Positions 7,139 to 16,595 of a DNA stretch of 64,000 nt are shown here, piece by piece (within the stretch, counting starts at the first letter, position 1; the number at the start of each line of letters is the position of its first letter). This DNA comes from Aquibacillus saliphilus (GTDB lineage: Bacteria > Bacillota > Bacilli > Bacillales > Amphibacillaceae). A program made the translations under genes and the position numbers. Under the pieces are notes generated by a model, which was given only the letters and a program-made list of their open reading frames with translations, was not told the DNA's origin and made no database searches. The stretch covers positions 110,681 to 174,680 of the forward strand of contig NZ_JAIZAP010000010.1 in the NCBI RefSeq assembly GCF_020404745.1, written 5' to 3'.

Positions 7139-8572
7139 ATGCAATCTTCAAGTTATAAGAGATCGACGATTGTTGCGCTTTTACTTGCCGGAGCGTTTAT
7201 AGCGATTTTGAATCAAACATTAATGATTACAGCGATTCCGCCAATTATGAAGGAAATGAACATAACTGCGAATTCAGCACAGTGGCTAACAACTGTATTT
7301 ATGCTTGTAAACGGGATTATGATCCCGATAAGTGCTTTTTTATTGGAGCGATTTTCGACTAGGCAGTTGTTCATAACAGCAATGAGTGTTTTTGCTTTTG
7401 GTACATTGGTAGCGGGATTAGCTCCAAATTTTGAGGTTTTATTAGTGGGAAGAGTCATCCAATCAAGTGGAGCTGGTGTCATGCTTCCGCTAATGCAAAC
7501 GGTATTTTTAATGATTTTTCCAGTTCATAAGCGCGGTGCCGCGATGGGTTTAATCGGACTTGTTATTTCCTTTGCCCCCGCTATTGGGCCAGCCTTATCT
7601 GGTTGGGTAACGGAGCATTACTCATGGAGGCTACTATTTTTTATTATTTTGCCAATTGCAATTATCGACATCATTGTCGCTTACTTTGCCTTAAAGAATG
7701 TTACAGAACTAAAAAATCCAAAAGTAGATGTCCTTTCGATTATTTTATCTACTTTCGGGTTTGGCGGCTTGCTCTACGGATTTACATGTGCAGGAAACTA
7801 TGGTTGGTTAGCTCCAATTACGCTTGTTATATTAGGGTTAGGTAGTTTAGCACTTACCTTGTTTATAGTGAGACAGTTACGCATGAAACACCCAATGTTG
7901 GAATTCCGTGTCTTTACCTATTCGATTTTCCCTTTAGCCGTAATTGTTGGAATGATTGTTTTTATGGGGTTAATAGGTGTAGAGACGCTTGTGCCGCTTT
8001 ATATGCAAAATATGCGGGGTTTCACTGGACTTGAAGCGGGATTAGCACTGCTACCAGGTGCACTGATTACTGGTTTTATGTCTCCAATTACCGGGAGAAT
8101 ATTTGACAAAATTGGTGCGAGAAAGCTTGCCGTAGTAGGCTTGACAATTGTCACACTGTCATCGTTTGGGTTTACTAGGCTAGATGCCTCTACATCAATG
8201 GCCTTTATCACAATTATGTACAGTATAAGAATGTTTGGCTTATCGATGGTATTAATGCCAATTGCTACTGCTGGCTTAAATCAATTACCAAAACGATTGA
8301 TTCCACATGGCGCTGCAATGGATAATACAATGAGAATGATTGCTGCTTCAGTTGGAACAGCAATTCTTGTTACAGTAATGACGACAACGTCTGAGACTGC
8401 TGCACTTCGACCGGAAGTTTCTTATCCGGATATCCACGGGGCTAATATAGCATTCATGGTCGTAGCTATTTTATCGTTGATTGGTTTAGTTATTTCATTC
8501 TTTATTAAAGATAGCAGACCGTCAGAAGAAGAAATGGAAGATAATTACAATGAGAAGGTTGGTGAAAGTTAA
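7139..8572 (+). CDS. MFS drug exporter, DHA2 (EmrB/QacA, LmrB-like) family
   Basis: A 477-residue protein of about fourteen membrane segments, the DHA2 length and topology. Segment 1 and its loop (LNQTLMITAIPPIMKEM) and motif C in segment 5 (GPALSGWVTEHYSWRLLFFI) match EmrB/QacA exporters. The C-terminal tail is acidic. It would export drugs or other amphipathic compounds by proton antiport. GAGAGG precedes the ATG. A TipA/Mta-like regulator gene lies 560 bases upstream on the other strand. The substrate cannot be read from sequence. Confidence 0.88.
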   Translation: MQSSSYKRSTIVALLLAGAFIAILNQTLMITAIPPIMKEMNITANSAQWLTTVFMLVNGIMIPISAFLLERFSTRQLFITAMSVFAFGTLVAGLAPNFEVLLVGRVIQSSGAGVMLPLMQTVFLMIFPVHKRGAAMGLIGLVISFAPAIGPALSGWVTEHYSWRLLFFIILPIAIIDIIVAYFALKNVTELKNPKVDVLSIILSTFGFGGLLYGFTCAGNYGWLAPITLVILGLGSLALTLFIVRQLRMKHPMLEFRVFTYSIFPLAVIVGMIVFMGLIGVETLVPLYMQNMRGFTGLEAGLALLPGALITGFMSPITGRIFDKIGARKLAVVGLTIVTLSSFGFTRLDASTSMAFITIMYSIRMFGLSMVLMPIATAGLNQLPKRLIPHGAAMDNTMRMIAASVGTAILVTVMTTTSETAALRPEVSYPDIHGANIAFMVVAILSLIGLVISFFIKDSRPSEEEMEDNYNEKVGES

Positions 8573-8641
8573 CGCACCTGAAACTTTCCCTACCGTTAAG
8601 ACGTAGAATGGGTAGTAGGTTATGTGAAAGGGAGTGTAAAC

Positions 8642-9331
8642 ATGAGTAAGTATTCGATTGATGAATTCATTAAACAGACGAAACAAGATGACCAAGAAAA
8701 TGAGTACTTTGAATTGGAAACACCACGTATCCTAGAGGTGAACTTGAGAGATCAAGTCTGGGCGAAAGTAGGATCGATGATCTCATATAATGGAAAAATT
8801 AAGTTTGAGCGTGAAAAGATATTAGAGCACGGTGTAGGTCGTATGTTTAAGAAGGCCTTCACTGGAGAAGGAAGCTCATTAATGAAAGCGACTGGAAATG
8901 GTCGGCTGTACTTAGCAGACCAAGGCAAAAAGATTACCATTTTGGAGCTTGATAATGAGTCGATTACGGTAAATGGGAATGATTTACTTGCTTTTGAACC
9001 AGGCATCGAATGGGACATTAAACTTATGAAAAAGATCGCTGGCATGATGTCCGGTGGATTGTTTAATGTAACCTTAAAAGGTAGTGGAAGGGTTGCAATC
9101 ACTTCGCACTATGAACCATTAACACTACTAGTTCACCCAGGTGAAAATGTAATTACTGACCCAAATGCCACTGTAGCTTGGTCTGGTCACCTGAAACCAG
9201 ACTTCAGGACTGATATAAGTGTGCGAACTGTCTTAGGTCGTGGTAGTGGTGAGTCGATTCAAATGGAATTTTCTGGTGATGGTTTTGTCATTGTTCAGCC
9301 GTTTGAGGAAGGCTCAACCAAAGGTAGCTGA
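8642..9331 (+). CDS. AIM24 family protein
   Basis: A 229-residue soluble protein; the ATG at 8642 follows AAAGGGA, while the in-frame GTG at 8624 lies upstream of that site. Alternating beta-strands with many glycines (GGLFNVTLKGSGRVAITSHY, LLVHPGENVITDPNATVAWS) match the AIM24 domain (TIGR00266-type), a trimeric beta-prism fold. The bacterial function is not established. It follows the MFS exporter by 69 bases and shares its downstream terminator, so the two may be cotranscribed. Confidence 0.8.
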   Translation: MSKYSIDEFIKQTKQDDQENEYFELETPRILEVNLRDQVWAKVGSMISYNGKIKFEREKILEHGVGRMFKKAFTGEGSSLMKATGNGRLYLADQGKKITILELDNESITVNGNDLLAFEPGIEWDIKLMKKIAGMMSGGLFNVTLKGSGRVAITSHYEPLTLLVHPGENVITDPNATVAWSGHLKPDFRTDISVRTVLGRGSGESIQMEFSGDGFVIVQPFEEGSTKGS

Positions 9332-9401
9332 TTAGAAGATAGAGCATATTCCATATAAGGATTATTTCAGCTTTTAGTACAAAAATTAAAATAGTAATGC
9401 T

Positions 9402-9442
9402 AACGGTGTACAAATTCATACGAATTCGTACACCGTTTTTTT
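9402..9442 (+). terminator. Strong terminator after the AIM24 gene
   Basis: AACGGTGTAC pairs with GTACACCGTT around an inner AATTC/GAATT stem, followed by seven T residues. Confidence 0.9.
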
Positions 9443-9594
9443 GATTGCTTATGAAATACGAATTTCCTTGTTAAAGAATTGACCCTAAAGTTATTAAGTA
9501 CAGTGTTTAACAAACTCGTTTTTGAAGCTAAATTGAGATACTAAATTATAAAATAAAAGAACTACGAATTAACTAACGATAAATTGCCATTTGC

Positions 9595-9852
9595 CTACTT
9601 GATTCCTTCGGTTTTTAGCTCATCAATGACTTTTCTCAAAAATCTTCTGGTTTGGTCTATATCCGCAATGGTGAAGTTATCATGATGGCTATCAGCCGAA
9701 GATGTCTTGCCTTTAGACCGTATAAGTAATTTTCCACCCTTAATTAAGTATTGATTGGTTTCTTTAAAATTTCTACCGGCGAAGGATTTCGTTTTCTCAA
9801 ATCCCTCATTTAAATCTAAGAGTTTTTGTAATACATCTTTTGTTAATCTCAT
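9595..9852 (-). CDS. Hypothetical protein, 85 residues
   Basis: The ATG at 9852 is preceded by GAGGAGG at eight bases, so this is very likely a real gene; the in-frame TTG upstream overlaps the site. The product is small, soluble and basic, with an N-terminal helix (KDVLQKLLDLNEGFEKT), a short beta region (YLIKGGKLLIRSKGKTS), a DSHHDNF stretch and a C-terminal helix ending DELKTEGIK. I do not recognise the family. It stands alone between two terminators. Confidence 0.6.
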   Translation of the reverse strand: MRLTKDVLQKLLDLNEGFEKTKSFAGRNFKETNQYLIKGGKLLIRSKGKTSSADSHHDNFTIADIDQTRRFLRKVIDELKTEGIK

Positions 9853-10233
9853 TGTTAATATCCTCCTCAAATTCTGATTTTTTTGTTGGTAAAAAATAGT
9901 GATACTTCACTATATTCTACTTATGTGAATCCTTCGATATTAAACATAAATTCTATTTAACCTTATAGTAAAGTTACTCTCGTTTTCTATATCACATATA
10001 AAATCATTACCACAGACAATTCGCTACCTATACAATTATTATTTCCACCGTGCGAAAGCACTTGCTATTTATACCGAATAAAACACTTTTTGATTTAATA
10101 AACCTAGAACAATAAGAAAAGTCCCATGTGAAATTCATTGTTAATTTCCATGCGACTTTATATGTGAATTATATTGTTTGCACCTCAAAAATAGAACCTG
10201 TTATACAGAAATAAGTGTCTTTCTTATTTCGAA

Positions 10234-10252
10234 GGCGTCTGCGCTTTTGTTC
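10234..10252. repeat. Fragment of a dispersed repeat
   Basis: GGCGTCTGCGCTTTTGTTC matches 17 of 19 bases at 31294-31312, where it forms the right end of a longer repeat. The rest of that repeat is not obvious here. Confidence 0.45.
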
Positions 10253-10330
10253 AATGTCACATTTCGACTTCCATAGCTGAATCATTATATTCGATGATTT
10301 CTACATTCGCCGTCATTTGAATATTTTGCG

Positions 10331-10565
10331 ATGAACCGTTAATGGATTGATCCGAATCATTCAGAAGTTATTGAAAACGTAATGAGTTATATTGAAGAAA
10401 ATATTGTCAATGATAGATTCGCTAGCTTGCATATTGATCGAGAAGAAAGAGATTTAGGCATGATTAGGCGATGATACATTAAAAGAGGATGAGGCCGAGC
10501 AAGACAAGAATGCATTTCAAAAGCTTTTTTCCACAATAAAAGAGTGGTTGGTTCATTTATTGTAG
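10331..10565 (+). pseudogene. Decayed gene, family not recognised
   Basis: From ATG 10331 one frame reads three codons, a stop (10340-10342), then WIDPNHSEVIENVMSYIEEN and on to HIDREERDLGMI before stopping at 10472-10474. A different frame continues from 10470 as DDTLKEDEAEQDKNAFQKLF and ends at TAG 10565. The acidic, helical, protein-like text in two frames suggests one small gene of about 75 codons broken by a nonsense change and a +1 shift. It lies in the otherwise empty 760-base gap between 9852 and 10615. Confidence 0.5.
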
Positions 10566-10571
10566 AAAAAG

Positions 10572-10593
10572 AACCCCTTTAATTTTTTGGGGT
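10572..10593 (-). terminator. Terminator of the metallo-hydrolase gene
   Basis: On the minus strand ACCCC pairs with GGGGT around an A-rich loop and is followed by TCTTTTTCT, 22 bases beyond the stop codon. Confidence 0.6.
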
Positions 10594-10614
10594 CCTATTT
10601 GGATTGTAGATTTG

Positions 10615-11445
10615 CTAATGTTTTTTATTTTTAGGAATTGCTTGTTCGATAAAATTGTCTGCTAGGTCGTGTAATTGTTCTCGTAAAAGGTCACCTTCCA
10701 TCGGTAAACCATGTCCTGAAAGAAGGGTTTCGGGTTCAAGAGCGGCCAATTTTTTTACAGACTCCTCAGCTTTGACCCAATCAGACGTAAAATAAGCTGG
10801 AGGGCCATATACTTTTTGCAAAGGTATGAAAACAGCTACAGCTGATTCGGGTTTTTCTGTTACAATTGCATCGCCAGTAATTAATGTTCGGTCACTTTCA
10901 CGAAACAGTACAATATGACCAGGACTGTGTCCAGGAGTGTGAATGTATTTCCACTCGTCTAAAAATGGAATTTCGCCGTTCTCAGGAAGCGGTTTGACCC
11001 ACTTTTTAAAGTTGACTGGCTTCTGCGGGAAAAATGGTGATAATAATGAGAGCGTACCACCACCAACAGTAGGGTCTGCGGGCGGATAGGTATCCTTTCC
11101 AGTTACATAGTCAATCTCATCTGAGTGGATATAAATAGGTACGTCCCAATATTTTGCTAATTCCTTTGATGAGCCCACATGATCAAAATGGCCATGGGTA
11201 AGTATAATAGCACTTGGAGCTTTGTCGCCGAATCGTTTTTCGACAGCTGCGATAATGCGTTTAGTATAGTGAGCAACCCCGGTGTCAACAAGTAACCAGT
11301 TATCTGAATCAGGCTTACCTATCATACATACATTTGCAACGATTGTCCGATAAAATGCAAGGTCGTCAAGTACTTCCTCAGCTACCGCATGGTCCATGTC
11401 AAATTCTTCATTAGAGTTATCAATGTCCTTATCCATAAGTTTCAT
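10615..11445 (-). CDS. MBL-fold metallo-hydrolase
   Basis: A 276-residue protein with the metallo-beta-lactamase metal motif LTHGHFDHVG, a second ligand region HTPGHSPGHIVLF, a Asp ligand in ITGDAIV and a last His in LLSGHGLPM. AAGGAG precedes the ATG at 11445. The fold is that of glyoxalase II-like and related hydrolases that bind two metal ions; the substrate cannot be deduced. It is monocistronic, with its own terminator. Confidence 0.85.
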   Translation of the reverse strand: MKLMDKDIDNSNEEFDMDHAVAEEVLDDLAFYRTIVANVCMIGKPDSDNWLLVDTGVAHYTKRIIAAVEKRFGDKAPSAIILTHGHFDHVGSSKELAKYWDVPIYIHSDEIDYVTGKDTYPPADPTVGGGTLSLLSPFFPQKPVNFKKWVKPLPENGEIPFLDEWKYIHTPGHSPGHIVLFRESDRTLITGDAIVTEKPESAVAVFIPLQKVYGPPAYFTSDWVKAEESVKKLAALEPETLLSGHGLPMEGDLLREQLHDLADNFIEQAIPKNKKH

Positions 11446-11570
11446 CCGTCTCCTTTTTCACTTAGTTTGCTTTAGATGCGAGCCATTATTCATCGAACAA
11501 GTGGATATTTTAGTAGAGGTTTTTTGGGGGAAATTCAAATTAGAACAAATTTTCATCAGGGGGTATTTGG

Positions 11571-11975
11571 TTGAAATATAAATTTTTAATAATGTTACTA
11601 CTAGTTACTTTCATTCTGATTGGATGTCAAAGTCCAGAAGACAATACGAGTGAACTAGACTTAAAAAAGAAAACTATTACTCATATTGAAGTTCGGAGTT
11701 GGGAAAGTGAAGAGCTAATAACAACTATTGATAACCAAACATTTATTGATGATCTAATCATTCAGATTAGTGATTCAAAACATAGTTCGACAGCTACAAT
11801 GGACTTCAGGAGCCCTGATTATAAGATGACTTTTATTAATGAACAAGAAATGGTATATCAATTAGGCTACTATCTAAAAGCAATGAACTTAGGCGTTATT
11901 GGTCGTTACTGGGATTTTAAACAGGACCAACAAATTGGTGTCACTCAAAAGTTGCCGATTAAAAGTAATAAGTAG
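11571..11975 (+). CDS. Small lipoprotein of unknown function
   Basis: A 134-residue product beginning at TTG 11571 after CAGGGGG. The N-terminus is a lipoprotein signal (KFLIMLLLVTFILIGCQ, lipobox LIGC with Cys19), so it would be anchored outside the membrane. The rest is a compact alpha/beta region (THIEVRSWESEELITTIDNQ, IGRYWDF). I do not recognise the family. Confidence 0.7.
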   Translation: MKYKFLIMLLLVTFILIGCQSPEDNTSELDLKKKTITHIEVRSWESEELITTIDNQTFIDDLIIQISDSKHSSTATMDFRSPDYKMTFINEQEMVYQLGYYLKAMNLGVIGRYWDFKQDQQIGVTQKLPIKSNK

Positions 11976-12108
11976 AGCGTCATCTTAGTAAAATCTGCTA
12001 TTTAAACGAATCTGGGCACTTTTATAGTGATGTCTAATACTGGTCGTAATTATACTGCCTAAAGGACGAATGATGTATGTCACAATTATTTAATGCTATG
12101 CTAGTGAG

Positions 12109-12219
12109 TCAATTTCATAATTACAATATCAAGCCATATCCTAACAACATAAGTTGGAATAGGTTCAAGTCCAACTTATGTTGTCAGGATATGGCGGTAC
12201 ATAGGTATTATGAAATTGA
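12109..12219. repeat. 111-bp nested inverted repeat
   Basis: Outer arms TCAATTTCATAAT (12109-12121) and ATTATGAAATTGA (12207-12219) are exact inverses. Inner arms of 26 bases (12133-12158 and 12170-12195) are inverses with one mismatch. The arms are separated by 11 bases on each side and the central loop is 11 bases. There is no T-run, so it is not a usual terminator. The symmetry suggests a MITE-like element or a large RNA stem just upstream of the hemerythrin gene. Confidence 0.75.
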
Positions 12220-12261
12220 TTAAGTTATAATGAAAATATAAAAGAACTGGAGGTAACTATT

Positions 12262-12723
12262 ATGGTCAAAAGGAAAAAAGGAATAGAGAGACATGAATCG
12301 TTAATATCGTTATCCCATCACCATCACCATGCACTTTTCTTAGCATTAAATTTAAGGAAAGTCGGGACAGAGAAAAGTAAGTATTCACCGGAAGAAGTAA
12401 AAGCAGAGTTGCGACAATTTTGGGAGCCTGGTGGACAGCAACATTTTCGTGAGGAAGAAGAAATTTTGTTACCAGTCTATGCACAACATCAATCAATTGA
12501 GCAGCCTGAGATTACTGAAATGCTTTTAGAACACGTGAAAATCAGGTCAATGATCATGCAAATCCTTGAAACAGAAAATGAGATAATCCCATTGATGAAT
12601 GACTTAGGTGTTCAGTTAGATGCGCATATTAGAAAAGAGGAACGTGTAATCTTCCCAATGATAGAAAAAGCACTCCCCGAACACATTTTAAAAAGCTTGG
12701 AGCAATACCTTCATAAGGACTAA
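12262..12723 (+). CDS. Hemerythrin HHE-domain protein
   Basis: A 153-residue helical protein starting at ATG 12262 after TGGAGGT. Histidine and carboxylate ligands of a di-iron four-helix bundle are spaced along it: the SHHHHHALF run (19-23), HFREEEEILLP, LLEHVKIRS and LDAHIRKEERVIFP. Hemerythrin-like proteins bind O2 or NO or store iron. Which applies here cannot be told. It stands alone downstream of the large inverted repeat. Confidence 0.88.
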   Translation: MVKRKKGIERHESLISLSHHHHHALFLALNLRKVGTEKSKYSPEEVKAELRQFWEPGGQQHFREEEEILLPVYAQHQSIEQPEITEMLLEHVKIRSMIMQILETENEIIPLMNDLGVQLDAHIRKEERVIFPMIEKALPEHILKSLEQYLHKD

Positions 12724-12890
12724 AGTCCATGGAATCAAGGATATAATAGAAGCTAAAAGCCTTTATCACAGGTACTTAGGATAAACTAGTTGAGAAGCGA
12801 TTAAAACTTTAGTTTATGATACTAAAGTTGTTTCAGCTAGGTTAAAATGGGGAAACATCAAGAATATCGATTAAACTACTGGGTGATTAC

Positions 12891-14684
12891 ATGATTGAAA
12901 TTATAAAAAATAGTTACGAAGACTTCAAAGCGTCCTATAAGAAATATCTATCCTTTGAATTAATATACATGCTCCTTGCTAGCTTTATCTTTGTACCACT
13001 GATCTCACTAATTTTTAATCGAATGTTAAAAATAATGGGGACTGGAACGCTTCTAAACGCAGATGTATATAAGATCGCCTCAAGCTATACAGGAATTATT
13101 GGAATGCTTCTTATTAGTTTTTTGGCAGTTGTTATTTTGTATATCGAATTTGGAGTCATGATTATTATTGCTCAAAAGAGATATTTTGATAGAAATATCC
13201 TCGTTTCTGAGGCCCTGGTTACAACAATAAGAAAATTACCAAAATTACTTGGTTTTGGGTTTTTACAATTAATTCCTATCTTATTGCTAATTACACCTTT
13301 CATTGATTCTTCAACATTACCAGTTTTGTTGGATTTTAATATACCTATTTTTCTAACCAGTGAAGTCTATCAATCCTATTTTTCAATTATCATATATTTA
13401 TTCGTATTTTTAATCATTGTTTATCTATTTATAAAATGGATATTTACACTTCATTATATTTTTATCGAAGAGAAATCAGTCTGGGATGCAATGAAACTCA
13501 GCATGAGAATTACAAGAGATAATAAACTGAAAATATTGCTGAGTCTAAGCTTGTTAAACGTATCTATTTTTGTTGCTGGGTTCCTAGTCATGACAATGAT
13601 ATCTCAAGTAGCGACCATGCTTGATACGAAAGTAATAGGCGATATTATTAGTAATTATTTGATTACTTTTTCGAGTTATATAACGATTATCTTTTCATTA
13701 CTCTTACTACCAATAAATATTATTATTATTACTAGATTGTTTTACCGGTTTAATACTAATCAAGGGGATTCAGTCGACGATCAGTTATTACTTGAGACTA
13801 GTAAAAAGTTAAATGAATTTGAGCATTATGTCACCCGATTTTTCACTAAAAGGAAGAAAGCATTAACAACAATAGTAGTCCTCTTTTTAACTGGAATGTT
13901 TCTAATAAATTATACGGTAAATGAAACTATTGTTTATTTAAAATGGGATGTTTCTGTTGCAAGTCATCGGGGCGACTTAAAGAGTGCACCAGAAAATTCG
14001 ATGAGTAGTATCCGTTCTGCAATCGACAAAGGTGTTGATGCTATAGAAGTAGACGTCCAGATAACAAAGGACGGTGTCATTGTTTTAAACCATGATTATG
14101 ATTTAGAGCGAATTGCGGGTGTCTCTTCTACTGTCAAGGACATGACTTATGAGGAGGTATCTAAAATAGATATCGGGAGGCTCTATTCAGAGGACTTTAT
14201 CGGTGAAAAAATCCCGACATTGGATGAAGTGTTAGGGAATCTTAAGCAAGAAGAGACGAAACTGATTATTGATGTAAAGACAGCTGAATCTAGTGTTGAA
14301 CTTGCCGAAGGGGTAGTAGAATTAATAGAGAAACACGACATGGAGGATGTTTCCTACATTCAGGCATTTGATAATGAGTTACTCCAGGAAATCAGAAACA
14401 GAAATAGCGAAATTAAAATTGGACAAATATTGTATTTAGCTGTTGGTAATTTATCGAGTTTGGATGTTGATTTTTATACCATTCGCCAAAGCATGCTGAC
14501 CGAACGATTTATTGAAAACGCTCGTGAAAACAACCGGGAAGTATGGGTATGGACAGTCAATAGTAAAAGAAATATGAAAGAGGTACTGAAATATGATATT
14601 GACGGCATTATAACCGATTACCCTGAAAAAGTTCAAAATGTACTAGGTGTTAATTTTTCTCAACAGAGTCAATCTGATAATTAG
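12891..14684 (+). CDS. Membrane-anchored glycerophosphodiester phosphodiesterase
   Basis: A 597-residue protein in two parts. Residues 1-350 hold about seven or eight membrane segments with the motif EEKSVWDAMKLSMRITRDNK, which matches the GPDPase membrane domain. From about 355 the catalytic GDPD domain begins with SHRGDLKSAPENS (catalytic His), then DAIEVDVQITKDG (metal ligands), LNHDYDLERIAG (second catalytic His) and ends with WTVNSKRNM and DGIITDYP. It would hydrolyse glycerophosphodiesters to glycerol-3-phosphate at the membrane. The start is ATG 12891 with a weak GGGTGA site. A gene whose product shares the membrane-domain type follows at 14943. Confidence 0.9.
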   Translation: MIEIIKNSYEDFKASYKKYLSFELIYMLLASFIFVPLISLIFNRMLKIMGTGTLLNADVYKIASSYTGIIGMLLISFLAVVILYIEFGVMIIIAQKRYFDRNILVSEALVTTIRKLPKLLGFGFLQLIPILLLITPFIDSSTLPVLLDFNIPIFLTSEVYQSYFSIIIYLFVFLIIVYLFIKWIFTLHYIFIEEKSVWDAMKLSMRITRDNKLKILLSLSLLNVSIFVAGFLVMTMISQVATMLDTKVIGDIISNYLITFSSYITIIFSLLLLPINIIIITRLFYRFNTNQGDSVDDQLLLETSKKLNEFEHYVTRFFTKRKKALTTIVVLFLTGMFLINYTVNETIVYLKWDVSVASHRGDLKSAPENSMSSIRSAIDKGVDAIEVDVQITKDGVIVLNHDYDLERIAGVSSTVKDMTYEEVSKIDIGRLYSEDFIGEKIPTLDEVLGNLKQEETKLIIDVKTAESSVELAEGVVELIEKHDMEDVSYIQAFDNELLQEIRNRNSEIKIGQILYLAVGNLSSLDVDFYTIRQSMLTERFIENARENNREVWVWTVNSKRNMKEVLKYDIDGIITDYPEKVQNVLGVNFSQQSQSDN

Positions 14685-14718
14685 CTTGATGAAATTGACT
14701 AAACATGAATATTTTTTT

Positions 14719-14767
14719 ATACCATTAGGCGCTTTCTAGTTAGGAAGGCGCCTAATGGTATATTTTT
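14719..14767 (+). terminator. Terminator after the glycerophosphodiesterase gene
   Basis: ATACCATTAGGCGC and GCGCCTAATGGTAT form a perfect 14-bp stem followed by TTTTT. Confidence 0.85.
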
Positions 14768-14942
14768 AGAAAAATCGTTATGATACTTGTGATTTAATGT
14801 GAAGTTATTAACAGCATAGGTAGTAAAAATAGCAAAAAAGCATGAAAAATTACATTTAAATAATTTCCATATCTTTTCCTCACGGTACATTAATAATGAT
14901 AAAATAACTTATAGAATCAAAATAGTTCAGGGGGATACTGCG

Positions 14943-15851
14943 ATGAATGAACAGTTTAATAAACCAAAAGGGTTTGGAGAGATACTTGACCATACGTTTC
15001 GGTTAGCTAAAAATCATTTTTCTGATTTTTTCATGATTTTGTTAATTCTAATTGGACCGATTTACCTGTTACAAGCACTAACCCAGCTATTGTCCGGAAC
15101 GAATCTTTTTAGAGAAGTTGGAACTGGAGACAATTGGCTAGATCAGATAATAACAAGCTTTGATCAAGGAGCACCAACGACGAGCATCGGTGCTGATATC
15201 GGAATTGTTTTTTTAGGGTTAGCTAGTATCATTTTGTTGCCGGTTGCACAGGTGGCTATATTTTACACAGTCAATCACATTATGAGAAATGAAGAGTACA
15301 TGGTTGGTTCTGTCATTAAACAAGCGTTTTCTAGATTTTGGCCTATATTCGGAAGTAGTCTTTTAATGGCAGTGATTGCATTTGTGATGATAATTATACC
15401 AATTGCTAGTGCATTTTTAGTAGGTTTTGTTAGTTCATTCATTGATCCGATTTTGGGTGTATTTGCTGGAATTATTCTATTTTTAGGCCTAGGTTTAGTT
15501 GTTGCACTTTTACTAGTTCGTTGGAGCTTTTACCTAGGTGTCGTTGCTTTTGGCAAAGAGGCGCCTGGTTTATCTAAAAGTTGGAATCTTACCCGTAAAC
15601 GAACGTGGGTAATAGTAGGGCTTTATCTCATCTTAGCTCTTATTATCGGTAGTATTAGCGCAGCAGTTGAAGTACCTGTTATGCTCATACTTGGTGACAG
15701 TGTCTTATATAGCATTATTATTAACGTCGTTTCATTAGTTACAACAATGATTTTTGCTGTAGCTTATGCAGTTATCTTCTTTGACTTGAAACTTAGAGTG
15801 GGTGCAGATGATCTAAAGGAAATGATTGAAGATTATAATGAACGAAAATAA
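14943..15851 (+). CDS. Multi-pass membrane protein, GPDPase-membrane-domain-like
   Basis: A 302-residue protein with about six membrane segments and a cytoplasmic N-terminus (MNEQFNKPKGFGEILDHTF). The loop KEAPGLSKSWNLTRKRTWVI resembles the corresponding loop of the glycerophosphodiesterase membrane domain. GGGGGAT precedes the ATG. It is the first gene of a run followed at short spacing by DUF4129, DUF4350, MoxR and DUF58 genes, so it is probably part of the same membrane complex. Its molecular function is unknown. Confidence 0.75.
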   Translation: MNEQFNKPKGFGEILDHTFRLAKNHFSDFFMILLILIGPIYLLQALTQLLSGTNLFREVGTGDNWLDQIITSFDQGAPTTSIGADIGIVFLGLASIILLPVAQVAIFYTVNHIMRNEEYMVGSVIKQAFSRFWPIFGSSLLMAVIAFVMIIIPIASAFLVGFVSSFIDPILGVFAGIILFLGLGLVVALLLVRWSFYLGVVAFGKEAPGLSKSWNLTRKRTWVIVGLYLILALIIGSISAAVEVPVMLILGDSVLYSIIINVVSLVTTMIFAVAYAVIFFDLKLRVGADDLKEMIEDYNERK

Positions 15852-15914
15852 ATGAATTAACCAAACCAAGGACGTGCTTAGCCTTCTTCTAAGGATCGTG
15901 GGGTGAATAAGTAA

Positions 15915-16556
15915 TTGTATAATCAGAATCGAGCAAAAGAGGAACTGAATAAAATTTTGGAACAACCAGAATATCAGGTTTACTATGAGGACAATCGAAG
16001 TCTATTTGAAAAGTTGTGGGATCAGGCACAAAGTTGGCTAGCGGATTTACTGGCCAACTGGTTTTCTTCGTTTGAGCCTTCAAGTGGTGTCGCAAACGGA
16101 ATATTAATTTCGGTTATTGTTGTAGTAGTTGTCTTATTAGTAGGAGCTATTTTTATCGTTGGACGTAACTATCGACGCAAGCAGGATTTTCGAGATAACA
16201 AACCACTACAATCGATCAATGAAATAAATTGGTCGTTCAAAAACCATCTAGCAGAAGCAAAGAGACAAGAAGAGTTACAGCAATATTCACTCTCTACACG
16301 TCATCTATTTTTAGCTTTACTTCTTTATTTTCATGAAAAAGAATGGCTTGAAGCTAGAATATGGAAAACCAATTGGGAGTATTATGATGAACTCACGAGA
16401 GTTAATCAAAGTAGTGCAGAACAATTTTATAATCTAGCACTTATCTTTGATGAAGTAGCCTATGGTGAGCGTACGATGGAGCAGACGGAGCTAGTCCAAT
16501 ACAAAAATGAAGTAATGAACTGGTTGGAAGAAACTGAATACAGTAATCATTCCTAG
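15915..16556 (+). CDS. DUF4129 domain membrane protein
   Basis: A 213-residue protein beginning at TTG 15915, ten bases after GGGGTG. An N-terminal region with EELNKILEQPEYQVYYED leads to one membrane segment (residues about 60-82) and a cytoplasmic helical domain (YSLSTRHLFLALLLYFHEKEW, and later AYGERTM), the hallmark of DUF4129. Such proteins are typically encoded with MoxR and DUF58 partners, as here. The function is unknown. Confidence 0.8.
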   Translation: MYNQNRAKEELNKILEQPEYQVYYEDNRSLFEKLWDQAQSWLADLLANWFSSFEPSSGVANGILISVIVVVVVLLVGAIFIVGRNYRRKQDFRDNKPLQSINEINWSFKNHLAEAKRQEELQQYSLSTRHLFLALLLYFHEKEWLEARIWKTNWEYYDELTRVNQSSAEQFYNLALIFDEVAYGERTMEQTELVQYKNEVMNWLEETEYSNHS

Positions 16557-16595
16557 TAAGGATAAGGATAGGCGGAAAGGTGGAATGAGTAGGCA

